DNA of 64,000 nucleotides from Dolomitihabitans soli (GCF_022213955.1 NZ_JAKNTW010000030.1:1-64000); one strand, 5' to 3'. Numbered from the stretch's first letter, positions 9,701-17,972 are shown. Numbers and translations are program-made. Notes: generated by a model from the sequence alone, not told the origin.

Positions 9701-9903
9701 CCACCCTCGAACGCTCCGTCCGGGTGTGGCGAACCCGCGGCTCGATCCCCTACCTGGCGCGGACGCTCCGCGCCCTCGGCGACGCCCACGGCGCCGCCGG
9801 CGACCACAGCACGGCCAGGGCCGTCTGGGAAGAGGCCCGCGAACTGTTCCGCGGGATCTCGCACGAGGATGGCGTGAGAACGCTGGACGCCCGGCTCGTG
9901 TGA
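6706..9903 (+). CDS. AfsR/SARP-type regulator with NB-ARC and TPR domains
   Basis: 1065 residues. Residues 1-250 hold an OmpR-like winged helix plus the bacterial transcriptional activator domain (BTAD). An NB-ARC ATPase follows with Walker A GLGGLGKTT near residue 360, then a long helical tetratricopeptide-like C-terminus. Large SARPs of this type activate specialised-metabolite operons. The ATG at 6706 follows CAAGGGGGCACG and is the point where similarity to the DNA-binding domain begins. The sixth codon, at 6721, is TTA, a classic bldA control point. Its target could be the RiPP operon behind it or the NRPS cluster; the sequence does not say. Confidence 0.9.
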   Translation: MKFGILGLLTVWREGEQLDLGTPKARVLLAVLLCQAGNPVSEDQLAVALWGNTPPKSATKNVQTYVHRLRRHLGDPARVVRQGSGYLVPVVRDELDAARFENLAGSGQAVEAAGEPEVATQRLHEALSLWRGPAFAGMTDVPMLAAEAARLDEVRLSVLQSRIAVDLRLGRHAGLLGELTALTSEYPLRERLRAQLMLALYRCGRRADALAEYTRARKTLIAETGLDPAEELHDMHQRILTQDPSLDLVPRVMATITGSPVGPGPYTPAHRDLAARLPDELDIEPSEKVRHAHIRALSADSPVHATTPMPEAQTAPTPAELPPDIADFTGRDGEVADLTEVLTKPRPGTVAMASIAGLGGLGKTTLAVHVAHRIADRFPDGQLYADLSGASADPARPEDVLSRFLFALGNSATGIPESLEERVAFYRSCLAGRRILILLDNVAGEEQVRPLLPGAPGTAVLLTGRVRLVGLEGASLLELDVLPSAQAMGLLRRIVGDERVQDDPDAALEITRLCGRVPLAVRISAARLLGRRQWSLSHLAGVLGEERHRLDELVAGDLDIRAGFEMSYRTLPAGAQRAFRLAGLLDAPDFASWAVAALLDVPVRQAEHEIESLVDAHLLNLTGTDETGRLRYRFHDLIRLYARERAQREDSEPERQAALGRALGAWLALAEVAAEHIPGPCYALMHSCAPRWRLPAAVSGPLLADPMAWFGAEHAALMAGVAQACEARLTQLAWDLAGSTETYLNVRGLYDGWQRMHEQALALCRETGDKRGEAVLMRGLLEVTTWNSPAGPGPAMTRMRAGASQLLDLFTMLNDPVGMADALATLAWSMTADGIGAQALALAEHALRTAADADYLGGQARAYHVMAIIHGEDDPQGALTVLKQATKVAEALGNPHYTTTITQFLGAAKSFCGDTTGGQELLERSLGMARRLNYRYLETFSLLYLSKLFVMVGDERARATAELTLAYSEDGNFGHYLADALSVLGQLSLAEGDLPAAIATLERSVRVWRTRGSIPYLARTLRALGDAHGAAGDHSTARAVWEEARELFRGISHEDGVRTLDARLV

Positions 9904-9916
9904 AGGGCAGCCAGGC

Positions 9917-10021
9917 TCATCGGCGACACGTCGCCGTGGATGACCGCCATCTGACGGTCGGCGGTCCGGTCGCGTCGCCGTAGTGGTGAATGTGCACGCT
10001 GTGCCCGCCGGCCATCGTCAT
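9917..10021 (-). CDS. Possible 34-residue peptide coupled to the LanB-like gene
   Basis: The ATG overlaps the stop of the upstream dehydratase-like gene (ATGA at 10021-10018), the arrangement used for coupled genes. The predicted peptide begins MTMAGGHSVHIHHYGD and has a C-terminal half rich in Ser/Thr plus one Cys. That composition would suit a modified-peptide precursor, but many random short frames look alike and there is no recognised leader motif. Treat as a candidate only. Confidence 0.22.
   Translation of the reverse strand: MTMAGGHSVHIHHYGDATGPPTVRWRSSTATCRR
9921..9936. terminator. Short inverted repeat between convergent genes
   Basis: CGGCGAC and GTCGCCG form a 7-bp perfect dyad separated by two bases, just after the AfsR-type stop. 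A weaker dyad (GACCG/CGGTC) follows near 9941-9958. It could help stop transcription from both sides, but there is no T tract. Confidence 0.3.
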
Positions 10022-11025
10022 GCGGCCGCCTCCTCGCGGGCGAGCTCGGCGAAGGCCCGGTCGGCCAGATCGCGAAGGTAGGACTCTTCGGTCAGGCTCA
10101 CACCGAGGCGATTGCAGGTCAGGTGGGCACACATGTCGAGGACATCCCGCACGGCGTTGGGCTCCCCGATCCGGCCGGCCAGCGCCGTGGCGGAGGCCGC
10201 GAGGGCGCCGGCGAATCCCAACGGCTCCCCCGGCGGGTCCGCGGCCAGCGCCCGCGTCCGTTCCGCGATGGCGAGCAGGGTGTGTCGCTGGCTTTCGTAC
10301 CAGGCCGCGGCCTCGCCCTCGGCCTCCCCGCCAGGTGGCCATGAGGGCGTTTCGGGCTCCGGCCACCCGGTGCCGCGCGAGGCGATCCACCGATTCACGG
10401 CGAGCGCGGTGAACGCGGCCGTACTGCGCCGGTTGCCGGAGGGCTCCGTCGCCAGTAGCCGCCGTACCGCTCCGCTGCAGTGGACGAAGTGGTCCTCGGC
10501 GGCGTGCAGGGAAGCGCCCGTGCCGTACTTGTGGGTCTCCGGCCGGTACGGGATGAACGCGAAGGAGTTGTTGGGCCGGCGGTGGCGTTCGTACGACGGC
10601 ATCTGCTCCAGTGCCGCCATCGAGGGCGCGTAGAGGTCGTAGTCCGCCTGGGTTCCCCGGGTGGGTGCGGGGAGGCGGCTCAGGAAGTCCGTGATGGCCC
10701 CGGACATGATCCGCCGTACGTCGTCCGTACGTCCCGGAGCGACCAGGGCACGAATCCGCAGGTGCGGTCCACCTTCCCAGTGCCGCAGGAAGAACAGGCC
10801 CCCGCCGGCGGCAACGTGATCGAGACGGTCCTGCACCGTGGCCAGCAGATCCGTGATGACGAGATCGAGGTCGCCGTCATAGAAGACGTGGGCGCTGATC
10901 CACGACCGCGTGTCGGCCACCCGCACGGCACACTCCCTGCCTCGTCCCTGCCACCGCGACCGGCAGATCAACCGGTCACCACGAATGACGGGAATGTAGC
11001 GAGCGCCGGAATAACTCCAGTACAT
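10018..11025 (-). CDS. Thiopeptide-type/LanB C-terminal domain protein
   Basis: 335 residues, matching the stand-alone 'thiopeptide-type bacteriocin biosynthesis' family (SpaB/LanB C-terminal domain). Family-like features are the N-terminal W-I-S-A-H-V-F-Y segment followed by GDLD, and FFLRHWEGGPHLRIR. In class I lanthipeptide and thiopeptide pathways this domain eliminates glutamate from glutamylated Ser/Thr, or acts on the dehydrated peptide. No partner glutamylation (LanB N-terminal) gene, LanC or clear precursor lies nearby, so it is an orphan or a remnant. It converges with the AfsR-type gene. Confidence 0.75.
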   Translation of the reverse strand: MYWSYSGARYIPVIRGDRLICRSRWQGRGRECAVRVADTRSWISAHVFYDGDLDLVITDLLATVQDRLDHVAAGGGLFFLRHWEGGPHLRIRALVAPGRTDDVRRIMSGAITDFLSRLPAPTRGTQADYDLYAPSMAALEQMPSYERHRRPNNSFAFIPYRPETHKYGTGASLHAAEDHFVHCSGAVRRLLATEPSGNRRSTAAFTALAVNRWIASRGTGWPEPETPSWPPGGEAEGEAAAWYESQRHTLLAIAERTRALAADPPGEPLGFAGALAASATALAGRIGEPNAVRDVLDMCAHLTCNRLGVSLTEESYLRDLADRAFAELAREEAAA

Positions 11026-11030
11026 GCTCC

Positions 11031-11291
11031 CTACATGCGTCTGGTGAGCCGCCAGCTATAGGCACGGGCATCACCTGAACCAAACTGGGCGATCTCGGTC
11101 GCGCCCGTGAGCACCTGCAGCAGGCTCGGGCCGAGATCGGCGCGCTTGGCGATGACGAATATGGGCAGCTCATCAAGGATGGCCTGGAGCGGCTGGCCGA
11201 ACAGTTGGGTGACGTCACCTGACTGCGAGCCCGGCGAACTCTCTGAACGAGCGCTTTGGCGAGGGCGCGTGCTCGACGTCAGCGCGGACAC
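11031..11291 (-). pseudogene. Possible gene remnant of unknown family
   Basis: The last ~60 codons read like real protein (for example GDVTQLFGQPLQAILDELP and a helical C-terminus), while the first ~25 are low-complexity. It lies just upstream of the LanB-like gene on the same strand. No family was recognised and no good start is visible, so a 5'-truncated gene or a chance frame are both possible. Confidence 0.25.
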
Positions 11292-11464
11292 CGCCGCCCG
11301 CCGCTACCACCCCTGAACAGGAAACAGCGCGCCACCGAGAGTCACCTCGCCCGAGGGCGGGAAGCTGCTTCGAATCCGATAATCGTTCATGGGTGGACCG
11401 TAGCCTGCCCCAGCGACAGAGCGGGCCGGGATGTAGAGGCACGCGAGGGTGTTAGGGTCGCGCC

Positions 11465-11926
11465 ATGCCACGTACGGACAGGGCGTCGCGGGTGATCGCT
11501 GCGCCACCCGATCGCGTCTGGGCCGCACTCGTCGATCGCGAGGCGCTCATGGCATGGCTCCCTCCTGCCGGGATGACTGGCAGGTTCGAGCGATTCGAGG
11601 CCCGGCCGGGCGGGTCGTACCGGTTGGTGCTGACCTATTCCGACGCGTCTGGCGCGCCCGGCAAGGCGACCGTGGATTCCGACATCGTCGAGGCTCGCTT
11701 CGTCGACATTGTCCCCGGCGTGCGGGTCGTGCAGGCGGTGGACTTCGTCTCCGACGATCCTGCCTACGCCGGCACGATGACCATGACCTGGGAAGTCACC
11801 GCTGTCGAAGCGGGGACGCGCGTCGACATCGTTGCCGGGGACGTCCCCGACGGCATCTCCGCGGAAGACCACGCCGAGGGGCTCGCCTCTTCCCTGACGA
11901 ACCTCGCCGCCTACACGGAGCAGTAG
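11465..11926 (+). CDS. SRPBCC/AHSA1 domain protein
   Basis: 153 residues with the START-like AHSA1 pattern: an N-terminal beta strand and I-A-A-P-P-D-R-V-W-A-A-L, a tryptophan-rich W-L-P-P segment, and an amphipathic C-terminal helix (EGLASSLTNLAAYTEQ). Members bind hydrophobic ligands, and their substrates cannot be read from sequence. It stands alone: about 440 bases separate it from the LanB-like gene and about 290 bases from the next sure gene. Confidence 0.75.
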   Translation: MPRTDRASRVIAAPPDRVWAALVDREALMAWLPPAGMTGRFERFEARPGGSYRLVLTYSDASGAPGKATVDSDIVEARFVDIVPGVRVVQAVDFVSDDPAYAGTMTMTWEVTAVEAGTRVDIVAGDVPDGISAEDHAEGLASSLTNLAAYTEQ

Positions 11927-11991
11927 CCCTCGCCCTCGCTGATGCCGCGTCAGGCAACGTTTGCCCTGTCGTGAGGTGACGCGCTGTCTCG

Positions 11992-12213
11992 GTGCTGTGC
12001 CTGGCGGCGTGTGGCCGTCACCCTGTCCGGGTGGCAGAGCGAGTACGCGTGCGCGAGATCGAGGCGGAGCCGGCCTTGATCGGTGCCGCCAGGACGACTA
12101 GCCTGATCGCCGTGCTGCCGGAAGGCGGGGCCGAAGCGATCGCGTCACGCGGGAAGAGCCCCGACCACGACGAACTGCTCGACCACGCCGCCATGGAGTT
12201 TGGGACCGACTGA
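11992..12213 (+). pseudogene. Possible decayed transposase N-terminus
   Basis: Inside this frame, VAERVRVREIE resembles the start of IS630-type transposases, but the similarity stops after about 20 residues and no catalytic region follows. I would not trust it as a working gene. It marks a plausible insertion scar in front of the next hypothetical gene. Confidence 0.2.
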
Positions 12214-12215
12214 CG

Positions 12216-12533
12216 ATGAGCGCGGAAGAGGATTTCAAGCAGGTCGGCGCCGAGCTGGCCGACCTGGGTGTAGGGATCTCCAGGATGATGGGGAGTCCCG
12301 CGCTCAAAGATCAGGCGGGGAAGGTGTTCGCGAGCCTGCAGCGCGATGGCGCGATGGTGTTCCGGCTGGTCAGGGACACCCCCGAACACACAACCGCGCT
12401 CCAGCTGGCTGGTGCGTCCCTGTTTGACCCCTCGGGGCGGGGCAGGGCGATAAAGGACTGGGTGGTCGTGCCCCACTCCTCGGCCGAGAAATGGACGGAT
12501 CTGGCCGAGGCCGCCCTCAGCCGCCCACGCTGA
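12216..12533 (+). CDS. Hypothetical protein, about 105 residues
   Basis: A helical acidic N-terminus is followed by a mixed segment ending WVVVPHSSAEKWTDLAEAAL. Codon use and the well-spread hydrophobic pattern look like a real protein. No domain recognised. Its stop abuts the end of a truncated SDR gene on the other strand, so it sits in a rearranged patch. Confidence 0.5.
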   Translation: MSAEEDFKQVGAELADLGVGISRMMGSPALKDQAGKVFASLQRDGAMVFRLVRDTPEHTTALQLAGASLFDPSGRGRAIKDWVVVPHSSAEKWTDLAEAALSRPR

Positions 12534-12746
12534 TCAGTAGGCCACGTCGCCGGTGTGGCGGTGGGCGCCTGAGTCGGGCAGGACGCGGAGCACGGCGTCG
12601 GCGCGGGCGATGGTGGAGCCGCCGCGCACCGCGCCGTCGACCCGCGTGCGGTGGTCCCCGCGCGCCGGAGTGTCGAGCAGGCGCGGCGGGCGCACGATCG
12701 TCCAGTCGAGCGGGCACGTCCCCACCCACGAATGGCCGACGAAAGG
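12534..12746 (-). pseudogene. 3' remnant of an NAD(P)-binding SDR/NmrA-like gene
   Basis: The last ~70 codons of this frame give LDWTIVRPPRLLD, then VRGGSTIARADAVLRVL and HTGDVAY. These are the usual C-terminal signature of atypical short-chain dehydrogenases (NAD(P)H-binding, NmrA-like). Upstream on the same strand the frame runs into the phosphotransferase gene and loses all similarity. The nucleotide-binding half is therefore missing and the gene is broken, probably by the event that placed the phosphotransferase here. Confidence 0.7.
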
Positions 12747-12761
12747 GCGCACGACGTGACC

Positions 12762-13652
12762 ATGCACGACGACCAGGTGGACGTGACCGCCGAGCAGGCC
12801 GCCACCCTGGTGCACGAGCAGTTCCCGCAGTGGAGCGGCATGGACATCCGCCCGCTGCGGTCGACCGGAACGGTCAACACGATCGTCCGCATCGGGGACG
12901 GTCTCGCGGCGCGCTTCCCGCTGCGCCTGGCCGATGCAGACACCACGCGGTCGGCTCTGGAGCGGGAAGCCTGCGCGAGCGCGGAGCTGACACAGATCTC
13001 GCCGTTCCCCACCCCCGAACCCGTGGCCCTCGGGGAGCCCGGCGCGGGCTACCCCATGCCGTGGTCGGTCCAGACGTGGCTGCCGGGGATCGCCGCCACG
13101 GACGCCGATCCGAGCGGGGCGGAGGTCTTCGCGGAAGATCTTGCGACCTTCATCGCCGCACTGCGGGGGGCCGACACCCGCGGCCGGCGGTTCAGCGGCC
13201 AGGGCCGCGGCGGCGATCTCACGCACCACGACGCGTGGATGGACAAGTGCTTCCAGGAAAGCGAGGGGCTGCTGGATGTGCCGCGGCTTCGCCGCCTGTG
13301 GAACCGGCTCCGGCGGCTGGCGCGCAACGGCGCGGACGTGATGAGCCACGGCGACCTGATCCCCGGCAATGTGCTGGTCTCGGCCGGCCGCCTCAGCGGA
13401 GTCCTCGACGGAGGCGGCTTCGGCCCGGCCGATCCTGCGCTGGACCTGGTCAGCGCATGGCACCTGCTGCGGCCCGGTCCGCGGGAGGTGCTCCGTCGGT
13501 CCCTGGCCTGCGACGGCCTGGAATGGGAGCGCGGCATGGCCTGGGCCCTCATGCAAGCGATGGGCGCCGTCTGGTACTACGTCGACAGCAACCCGGCGAT
13601 GAGCGCGATGGGGCGCCGCACCCTCGACCGCATCCTGGCATCGGCCGGGTGA
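12762..13652 (+). CDS. Aminoglycoside phosphotransferase family protein
   Basis: 296 residues, normal for the APH/choline-kinase fold. The catalytic loop is HGDLIPGNVL near residues 193-202, and the Mg-binding segment is VLDGGGFGPADPALDL. The family transfers phosphate from ATP to a hydroxyl on aminoglycosides, macrolides or small metabolites; the substrate is not evident. The ATG at 12762 is chosen because similarity begins there; upstream codons overlap the SDR remnant on the other strand. It might be a resistance gene, but it is far from the NRPS cluster. Confidence 0.8.
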   Translation: MHDDQVDVTAEQAATLVHEQFPQWSGMDIRPLRSTGTVNTIVRIGDGLAARFPLRLADADTTRSALEREACASAELTQISPFPTPEPVALGEPGAGYPMPWSVQTWLPGIAATDADPSGAEVFAEDLATFIAALRGADTRGRRFSGQGRGGDLTHHDAWMDKCFQESEGLLDVPRLRRLWNRLRRLARNGADVMSHGDLIPGNVLVSAGRLSGVLDGGGFGPADPALDLVSAWHLLRPGPREVLRRSLACDGLEWERGMAWALMQAMGAVWYYVDSNPAMSAMGRRTLDRILASAG

Positions 13653-14028
13653 TGCCGCCTGTCGTCCGCGTCGAGCCGGCCGCTGACGCGGACGGGGGGT
13701 CCCCGAGGACCAACCGCCGCGAGGTCGGACGCACCTGAATTGGAGCTCGGCATCGAGGCCCTGGCCCGCACAACGCCACGTTCTACGGCGTGAAGAGCCG
13801 GGAGTTCCAGGGCTGACGTCCGACGTCGCTCAACCCCCGCCCCGGCGCGCCCAGCTCGCCGGGGCCCGGCCCATACGACCGCACACGGCATCGATCGGAT
13901 CTTGCTCTTATGGAAACGCTCCCGCATCACGATGGAGCGGCTGCCGGCTGCGGCAGTGACCGCACCGCAGGAGCTCTTCGCAGTCCCCGCCCCGGACCCG
14001 GAGGGCGAAAGGCTGCGGGATCCGCGCC
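13653..14028. other. Intergenic region with possible gene tail
   Basis: About 375 bases. One frame ending at 13816 reads PHNATFYGVKSREFQG before its stop, which looks like the C-terminus of a lost gene, but it is too short to assign. The remainder shows nothing convincing. Confidence 0.3.
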
Positions 14029-14658
14029 TCAGGCTTCGGCGAGCAGCGTGGTCAGGCGCTGCACGACGGACGGCGGGGCCGTCTCCAGCGTGCCCGAGTC
14101 GAACGGCGGCTCGGGGGCGTACTCGATGAACAGCTGTACGGCTCTCGCCGTGTCGTCGTCCCGGAGCCGGGCGACGAGGGTGAGTCCCATGTCGATGCCG
14201 GCCGACACCCCGGCGGCGGTGATGACGCGGTCGCCGACCACGACCCGGTCGGTGCTGACCTCGGCTCCCAGTGCCCGCAGGTCCTCGCGCGCGCCCCAGT
14301 GCGTGGTCGCGGGCCTGCCGTCCAGGATGCCCGCCTTGGCCAGCAGGGTCGAGCCGGTGCACACGGACGTCGTCCAGACGGTGTGCGGGTGGGCCGCGGC
14401 CAGCCAGGCGACCAGGTCGACCTCCTCCTCCAGCACCCGCCGCCACTGCCCCGAGCCGGGCACCACGATGACGTCCGGCCGCGGCAGGTCGCCGAACACG
14501 CCCGTGGCGGTGACCTCCAGGCCGGAGTCGCAGCGCACCGGCCCGGGCCGGGCCGCCAGATAGCGGGCGGTGATGCCGGGGATGTGGACGAGCGTCTCGT
14601 GCGGGCCGGTGAAGTCGAGTGCCGTCATGCCCGGATACAGGGCGAATGCGATCTCCAT
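14029..14658 (-). CDS. DJ-1/PfpI family protein (isonitrile-hydratase-like)
   Basis: 209 residues. The nucleophile elbow is S-V-C-T-G-S with Cys100, flanked by the strand PDVIVVPGSG and the following GILDGRPATTHW typical of the family. Relatives include isonitrile hydratase and the sensor domains of GlxA/FtrA regulators. It lies 76 bases downstream of, and on the same strand as, an AraC regulator with a related domain, so the two are probably one operon and may respond to or destroy the same small molecule. Confidence 0.8.
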   Translation of the reverse strand: MEIAFALYPGMTALDFTGPHETLVHIPGITARYLAARPGPVRCDSGLEVTATGVFGDLPRPDVIVVPGSGQWRRVLEEEVDLVAWLAAAHPHTVWTTSVCTGSTLLAKAGILDGRPATTHWGAREDLRALGAEVSTDRVVVGDRVITAAGVSAGIDMGLTLVARLRDDDTARAVQLFIEYAPEPPFDSGTLETAPPSVVQRLTTLLAEA

Positions 14659-14734
14659 GGTGGTCCCTTTCTGGAATGGTCGGATCGCCCGCGGACCCGC
14701 TGGGGCCGGTGGCGCGTTCTGATGGGGTGTGGCG

Positions 14735-15724
14735 CTAGACGGCGGACAGGATGCCGGTGGCGTGGAACCTGTCGCGGTAGGCGCCGGGCGGGACGCCGAT
14801 CTCGCGCAGGAACATCCGCCGCATCGTCTCGGACGTGCCGAATCCGCAGTGCCGCGCGACCGTCTCGACGCTGTCGGCCCCGGACTCCAGCAACGCCCGC
14901 GCGGCCTCCACGCGGGCGCGTTCCACGTAGCGCCCGGGCGATGTGCCGACCGCCCGGGTGAACTTGCGGGCGAAGTGCCGCTCGCTCATCCCGGCCCGCC
15001 GCGCCATGGCGGGCACGGACAGGTCGTCTGTGAGGTTGGCGGCGATGTGGTCGAGCAGGTCGCGCAGGGTGTTGTCCCCCACCCTGCGGACCTGGGTCCA
15101 CGCGCTGAACTGCGACTGGCCGCCGGGGCGGCGCAGGAAGACCACGAGCGCCTTGCCGACCGCGCGGGCCAGGTCGGCGTCGTGGTCCTCTTCGACGAGG
15201 GCGAGCGCCAGGTCGATGCCGGAGGTGACCCCGGCGGCCGTCATGATCCTCCCGTCCCGCACGAAGATCGCGTCCGGCTCCACCCGGGTGTTCGGGTAGC
15301 TCTCCGCGAGCTGCGCGCACCGGGACCAGTGGGTGGTGGCCCGTCTGCCGTCCAGCAGCCCGACGGCTCCGAGCAGGAACGCCCCCGTGCACACCGAGGC
15401 GACCCGCTGCGCCCCGTCCGCCAGCCGTCGCAGGTGTCCCAGCAGCTCCTCGTCTCGGGCCGCCGCCTCAGCGCCCCAGCCGCCGACCACCAGCAGGGTG
15501 TGCGGCGGCTCGGCGATCCGGGCGAGGTCGGCCGTCACCCCGATCCGCACCCGCGACGAGGTGATCACGTCCCGGCCTCCGAGAGAGGCGGTGACCACGC
15601 GGTACGCTCCCCGGCCGGTGATCTTGCCGACCGTGTCGAACACATCGACCGGTCCGGCCACGTCGAGGAGCTGGATGTCGTCGTAGAGTGCGATCACCAC
15701 GTCCCGTATACCGCTCGCTGCCAT
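14735..15724 (-). CDS. GlxA/FtrA-type AraC regulator with DJ-1 domain
   Basis: 329 residues. Residues 1-190 are a DJ-1/PfpI domain with SVCTGAFLL and DGRRATTHW. Residues 220-320 are an AraC double helix-turn-helix (SERHFARKF and VARHCGFGTSETMRRMF). The start at 15724 is chosen because upstream codons have no similarity. This family activates genes for small-molecule catabolism or stress. It probably controls the DJ-1 gene directly behind it. Confidence 0.88.
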   Translation of the reverse strand: MAASGIRDVVIALYDDIQLLDVAGPVDVFDTVGKITGRGAYRVVTASLGGRDVITSSRVRIGVTADLARIAEPPHTLLVVGGWGAEAAARDEELLGHLRRLADGAQRVASVCTGAFLLGAVGLLDGRRATTHWSRCAQLAESYPNTRVEPDAIFVRDGRIMTAAGVTSGIDLALALVEEDHDADLARAVGKALVVFLRRPGGQSQFSAWTQVRRVGDNTLRDLLDHIAANLTDDLSVPAMARRAGMSERHFARKFTRAVGTSPGRYVERARVEAARALLESGADSVETVARHCGFGTSETMRRMFLREIGVPPGAYRDRFHATGILSAV

Positions 15725-15896
15725 GCCACGAGTATCCGAGACCTCCGGACGTGTCCGCAACGACGGGCACCCCTCGGATCCTGCCACCCGTTCCCCCGGG
15801 CATGCACGGGACCGCGCGGCGAGCGCAGTGGTCGGGACATGGTCCGGGTGGCGGGGTCGCTGGTGACCAACCAAGTCCGCGCCTACGACCTGCTGC

Positions 15897-16055
15897 GGTT
15901 CTCACCATGTGCGGCTTGGGGAGCGCCGGGCCTCGCCCCCTGCCCGCCATGATCTCCTGGACCTGCTCGAAGGTCTCCATGTCGACCAGAGCCTCGTGGA
16001 CACGCTGGTTCGACCAGATCCAGGCGTCCTCGCCGTTCCAGCGCATCTTGGCGGT
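15897..16055 (-). pseudogene. Remnant of a large serine recombinase
   Basis: About 53 codons reading W-I-W-S-N-Q-R-V-H-E-A-L-V-D followed by TFEQVQEIM. This is the segment after the recombinase domain in large serine integrases and transposases, where the pattern is H-x-A-L-(I/V)-(D/S)-x-E-x-F-x-x-(A/V)-Q. No catalytic resolvase domain or zinc ribbon is attached. The piece is a scar of an integrated element between the AraC and PoxB genes. Confidence 0.6.
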
Positions 16056-16129
16056 ATGGCGCCCGCCTGCGTCAGCCGATGGCCTCGGCCCAAGGCGTCG
16101 CGTACCAGGTCGGCGTGTACACGTCGAAG

Positions 16130-17872
16130 TCACGGGCGCGGGATGTTGCGCAGATTTGAGCGGGCGAGTTGGATCATGCGGCCCACGCCGCCGCTGAGCA
16201 CGATCTTGCTGGTCGTGGTGGCGAAGCCGGCCAGTTGCTGTCCGGTGATGTGTGGGGGCATGGACAGGGCGTTGGGGTCGGTGACGAGATCGAGGAGGGC
16301 CGGTCCGTCGTGCTCCAGCGTCTGGCGCAGCGCGTCTCGCACATCTCGTGGATCGTCGACCCGTATGCCGTGAACTCCGGCCGCGCGGGCGATCGCCGCG
16401 TAGTCGGTCGGCGGGTAAGTCGTGCCGTACGGCGGGAAGCCGGCGACCATCATCTCCAGATCGACCATGCCGAGTGCGGAGTTGTCGAACAGCACGATCT
16501 TGACCGGCAGGTCGTACTGCGTCAGCGTGAGCAGGTCGCCCATCAGCATGGAGAATCCGCCGTCACCGGACAGGGAGATGACCTGCCGGCTGCGGTCGGT
16601 CAGTTGCGCGCCGATGGCTTGGGGCATGGCGTTGGCCATCGACCCGTGGGAGAAGGAGCCGAGCAGGCGTCGCCGACCGTTCGGGGACAGGTAACGGGCC
16701 GCCCAGACGGTGCACATCCCGGTGTCGACGGTGAAGATCGCATCCTCAGCGGCCTCGCCGTCCAGCAGGGAAGCGACGTATTCGGGATGGATCGGCCGGT
16801 GCTGCTCGACGTCGCGGGTGTAGGCGGCGACGGCGCCCTCCAGGGCGTCGGCATGCTTCTTGAGCATCCGGTCCAGGAAGCGGCGGTCACTCTTCTCCCG
16901 CACTTGCGGCGTCAGCGCGCGCAGGGTCTCGCGGACGTCGCCCCAGACGGCCAGGTCCAGTTTGCAGCGGCGGCCCAGGTTCTCGGGGCGGATGTCGACC
17001 TGGACGATGCGCACGTCGTCGGGCAGGAAGGCGGTGTAGGGAAAGTCGGTGCCGAGCAGGATGAGCAGGTCCGCTTCGTGCATCGCGTCGTAGGCGGCGC
17101 CGTAGCCGATCAGGCCGGACATGCCGACGTCGAATGGGTTGTCGTACTGGATCCATTCCTTGCCGCGCAGCGCGTGTCCGACCGGTGCCTTGACGCGTTG
17201 GGCGAAGGCCATGACCTGCTCGTGGGAGCCGGCCGTGCCGCTGCCGCAGAACAGGGTCACCTTCTCGGCCTGGTCGACCAGCCGGGCCAGCTCGGCGATC
17301 TCGGCCTCACCGGGCCGTACGGCCGGCCGCTGGGTGAGCAGAGCTGGTTCGACGGTCCGCTGCGGCGCGTCCTGGCCGGCGATGTCTCCCGACATGCTGA
17401 CGACCGCGACGCCCGAGCGACCGATCGCGTGCTGGATGGCGGTCTGCAGGATGCGCGGCATCTGTTCCGGATGTGAGATCAGCTCGGAGTAGTGGCTGCA
17501 CTCGGCGAACAACCGGTCCGGGTGGGTCTCCTGGAAGAACGAGGTGCCGATCTCGGCGCTGGGGATGTGGGCGGCCAGCGCCAGCACCGGTGCCATGCTG
17601 CGCTGCGCGTCGAACAACCCGTTGATCAAATGCAGATGACCTGGGCCGCAGCTGCCCGCACACGCGCCCAGACGCCCGGTGAGCTGCGCTTCCGCACCTG
17701 CCGCGAACGCTCCAACCTCCTCGTGCCGCACCTGCACCCACTCGATCGCCGGATGGCGGCGCATGGCGTCGGTGACGGGATTAAGGCTGTCACCGACAAC
17801 GCCGTACAACCGCTCGACCCCGGCTCGCGCAAGGATGTCGACGAACTGCTCCGCGACGCTCTGCTTGGCCAT
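16130..17872 (-). CDS. poxB: Thiamine-diphosphate-dependent pyruvate oxidase/dehydrogenase
   Basis: 580 residues, the family's normal length. The N-terminal TPP domain has GVVGDSLNP and the conserved glutamate in VRHEEVGAF. The C-terminal TPP domain has SGDGGFSMLMGDLLT...FDNSALGM, the GDG(x)nN cofactor motif. Oxidative decarboxylation of pyruvate to acetate and CO2, with electrons going to quinone, is the usual role. Start at 17872 (MAKQSVAEQ) because upstream codons look non-coding. Acetolactate synthase is less likely because of the length and the PoxB-like C-terminal tail. Confidence 0.85.
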   Translation of the reverse strand: MAKQSVAEQFVDILARAGVERLYGVVGDSLNPVTDAMRRHPAIEWVQVRHEEVGAFAAGAEAQLTGRLGACAGSCGPGHLHLINGLFDAQRSMAPVLALAAHIPSAEIGTSFFQETHPDRLFAECSHYSELISHPEQMPRILQTAIQHAIGRSGVAVVSMSGDIAGQDAPQRTVEPALLTQRPAVRPGEAEIAELARLVDQAEKVTLFCGSGTAGSHEQVMAFAQRVKAPVGHALRGKEWIQYDNPFDVGMSGLIGYGAAYDAMHEADLLILLGTDFPYTAFLPDDVRIVQVDIRPENLGRRCKLDLAVWGDVRETLRALTPQVREKSDRRFLDRMLKKHADALEGAVAAYTRDVEQHRPIHPEYVASLLDGEAAEDAIFTVDTGMCTVWAARYLSPNGRRRLLGSFSHGSMANAMPQAIGAQLTDRSRQVISLSGDGGFSMLMGDLLTLTQYDLPVKIVLFDNSALGMVDLEMMVAGFPPYGTTYPPTDYAAIARAAGVHGIRVDDPRDVRDALRQTLEHDGPALLDLVTDPNALSMPPHITGQQLAGFATTTSKIVLSGGVGRMIQLARSNLRNIPRP

Positions 17873-17972
17873 ATCCCGACGCCCCCGTCTGCTCGAACCC
17901 CGGCCGACCTGCGGACCCCCGTCCCTGATCGGCCGAATCTCCATCGAATCGCCTTGTCCGGCTGGATTCCCC

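Noticed and set aside
16130-17872. Acetolactate synthase large subunit
   Set aside because: The C-terminal region and length fit pyruvate oxidase; no small regulatory subunit gene is adjacent.
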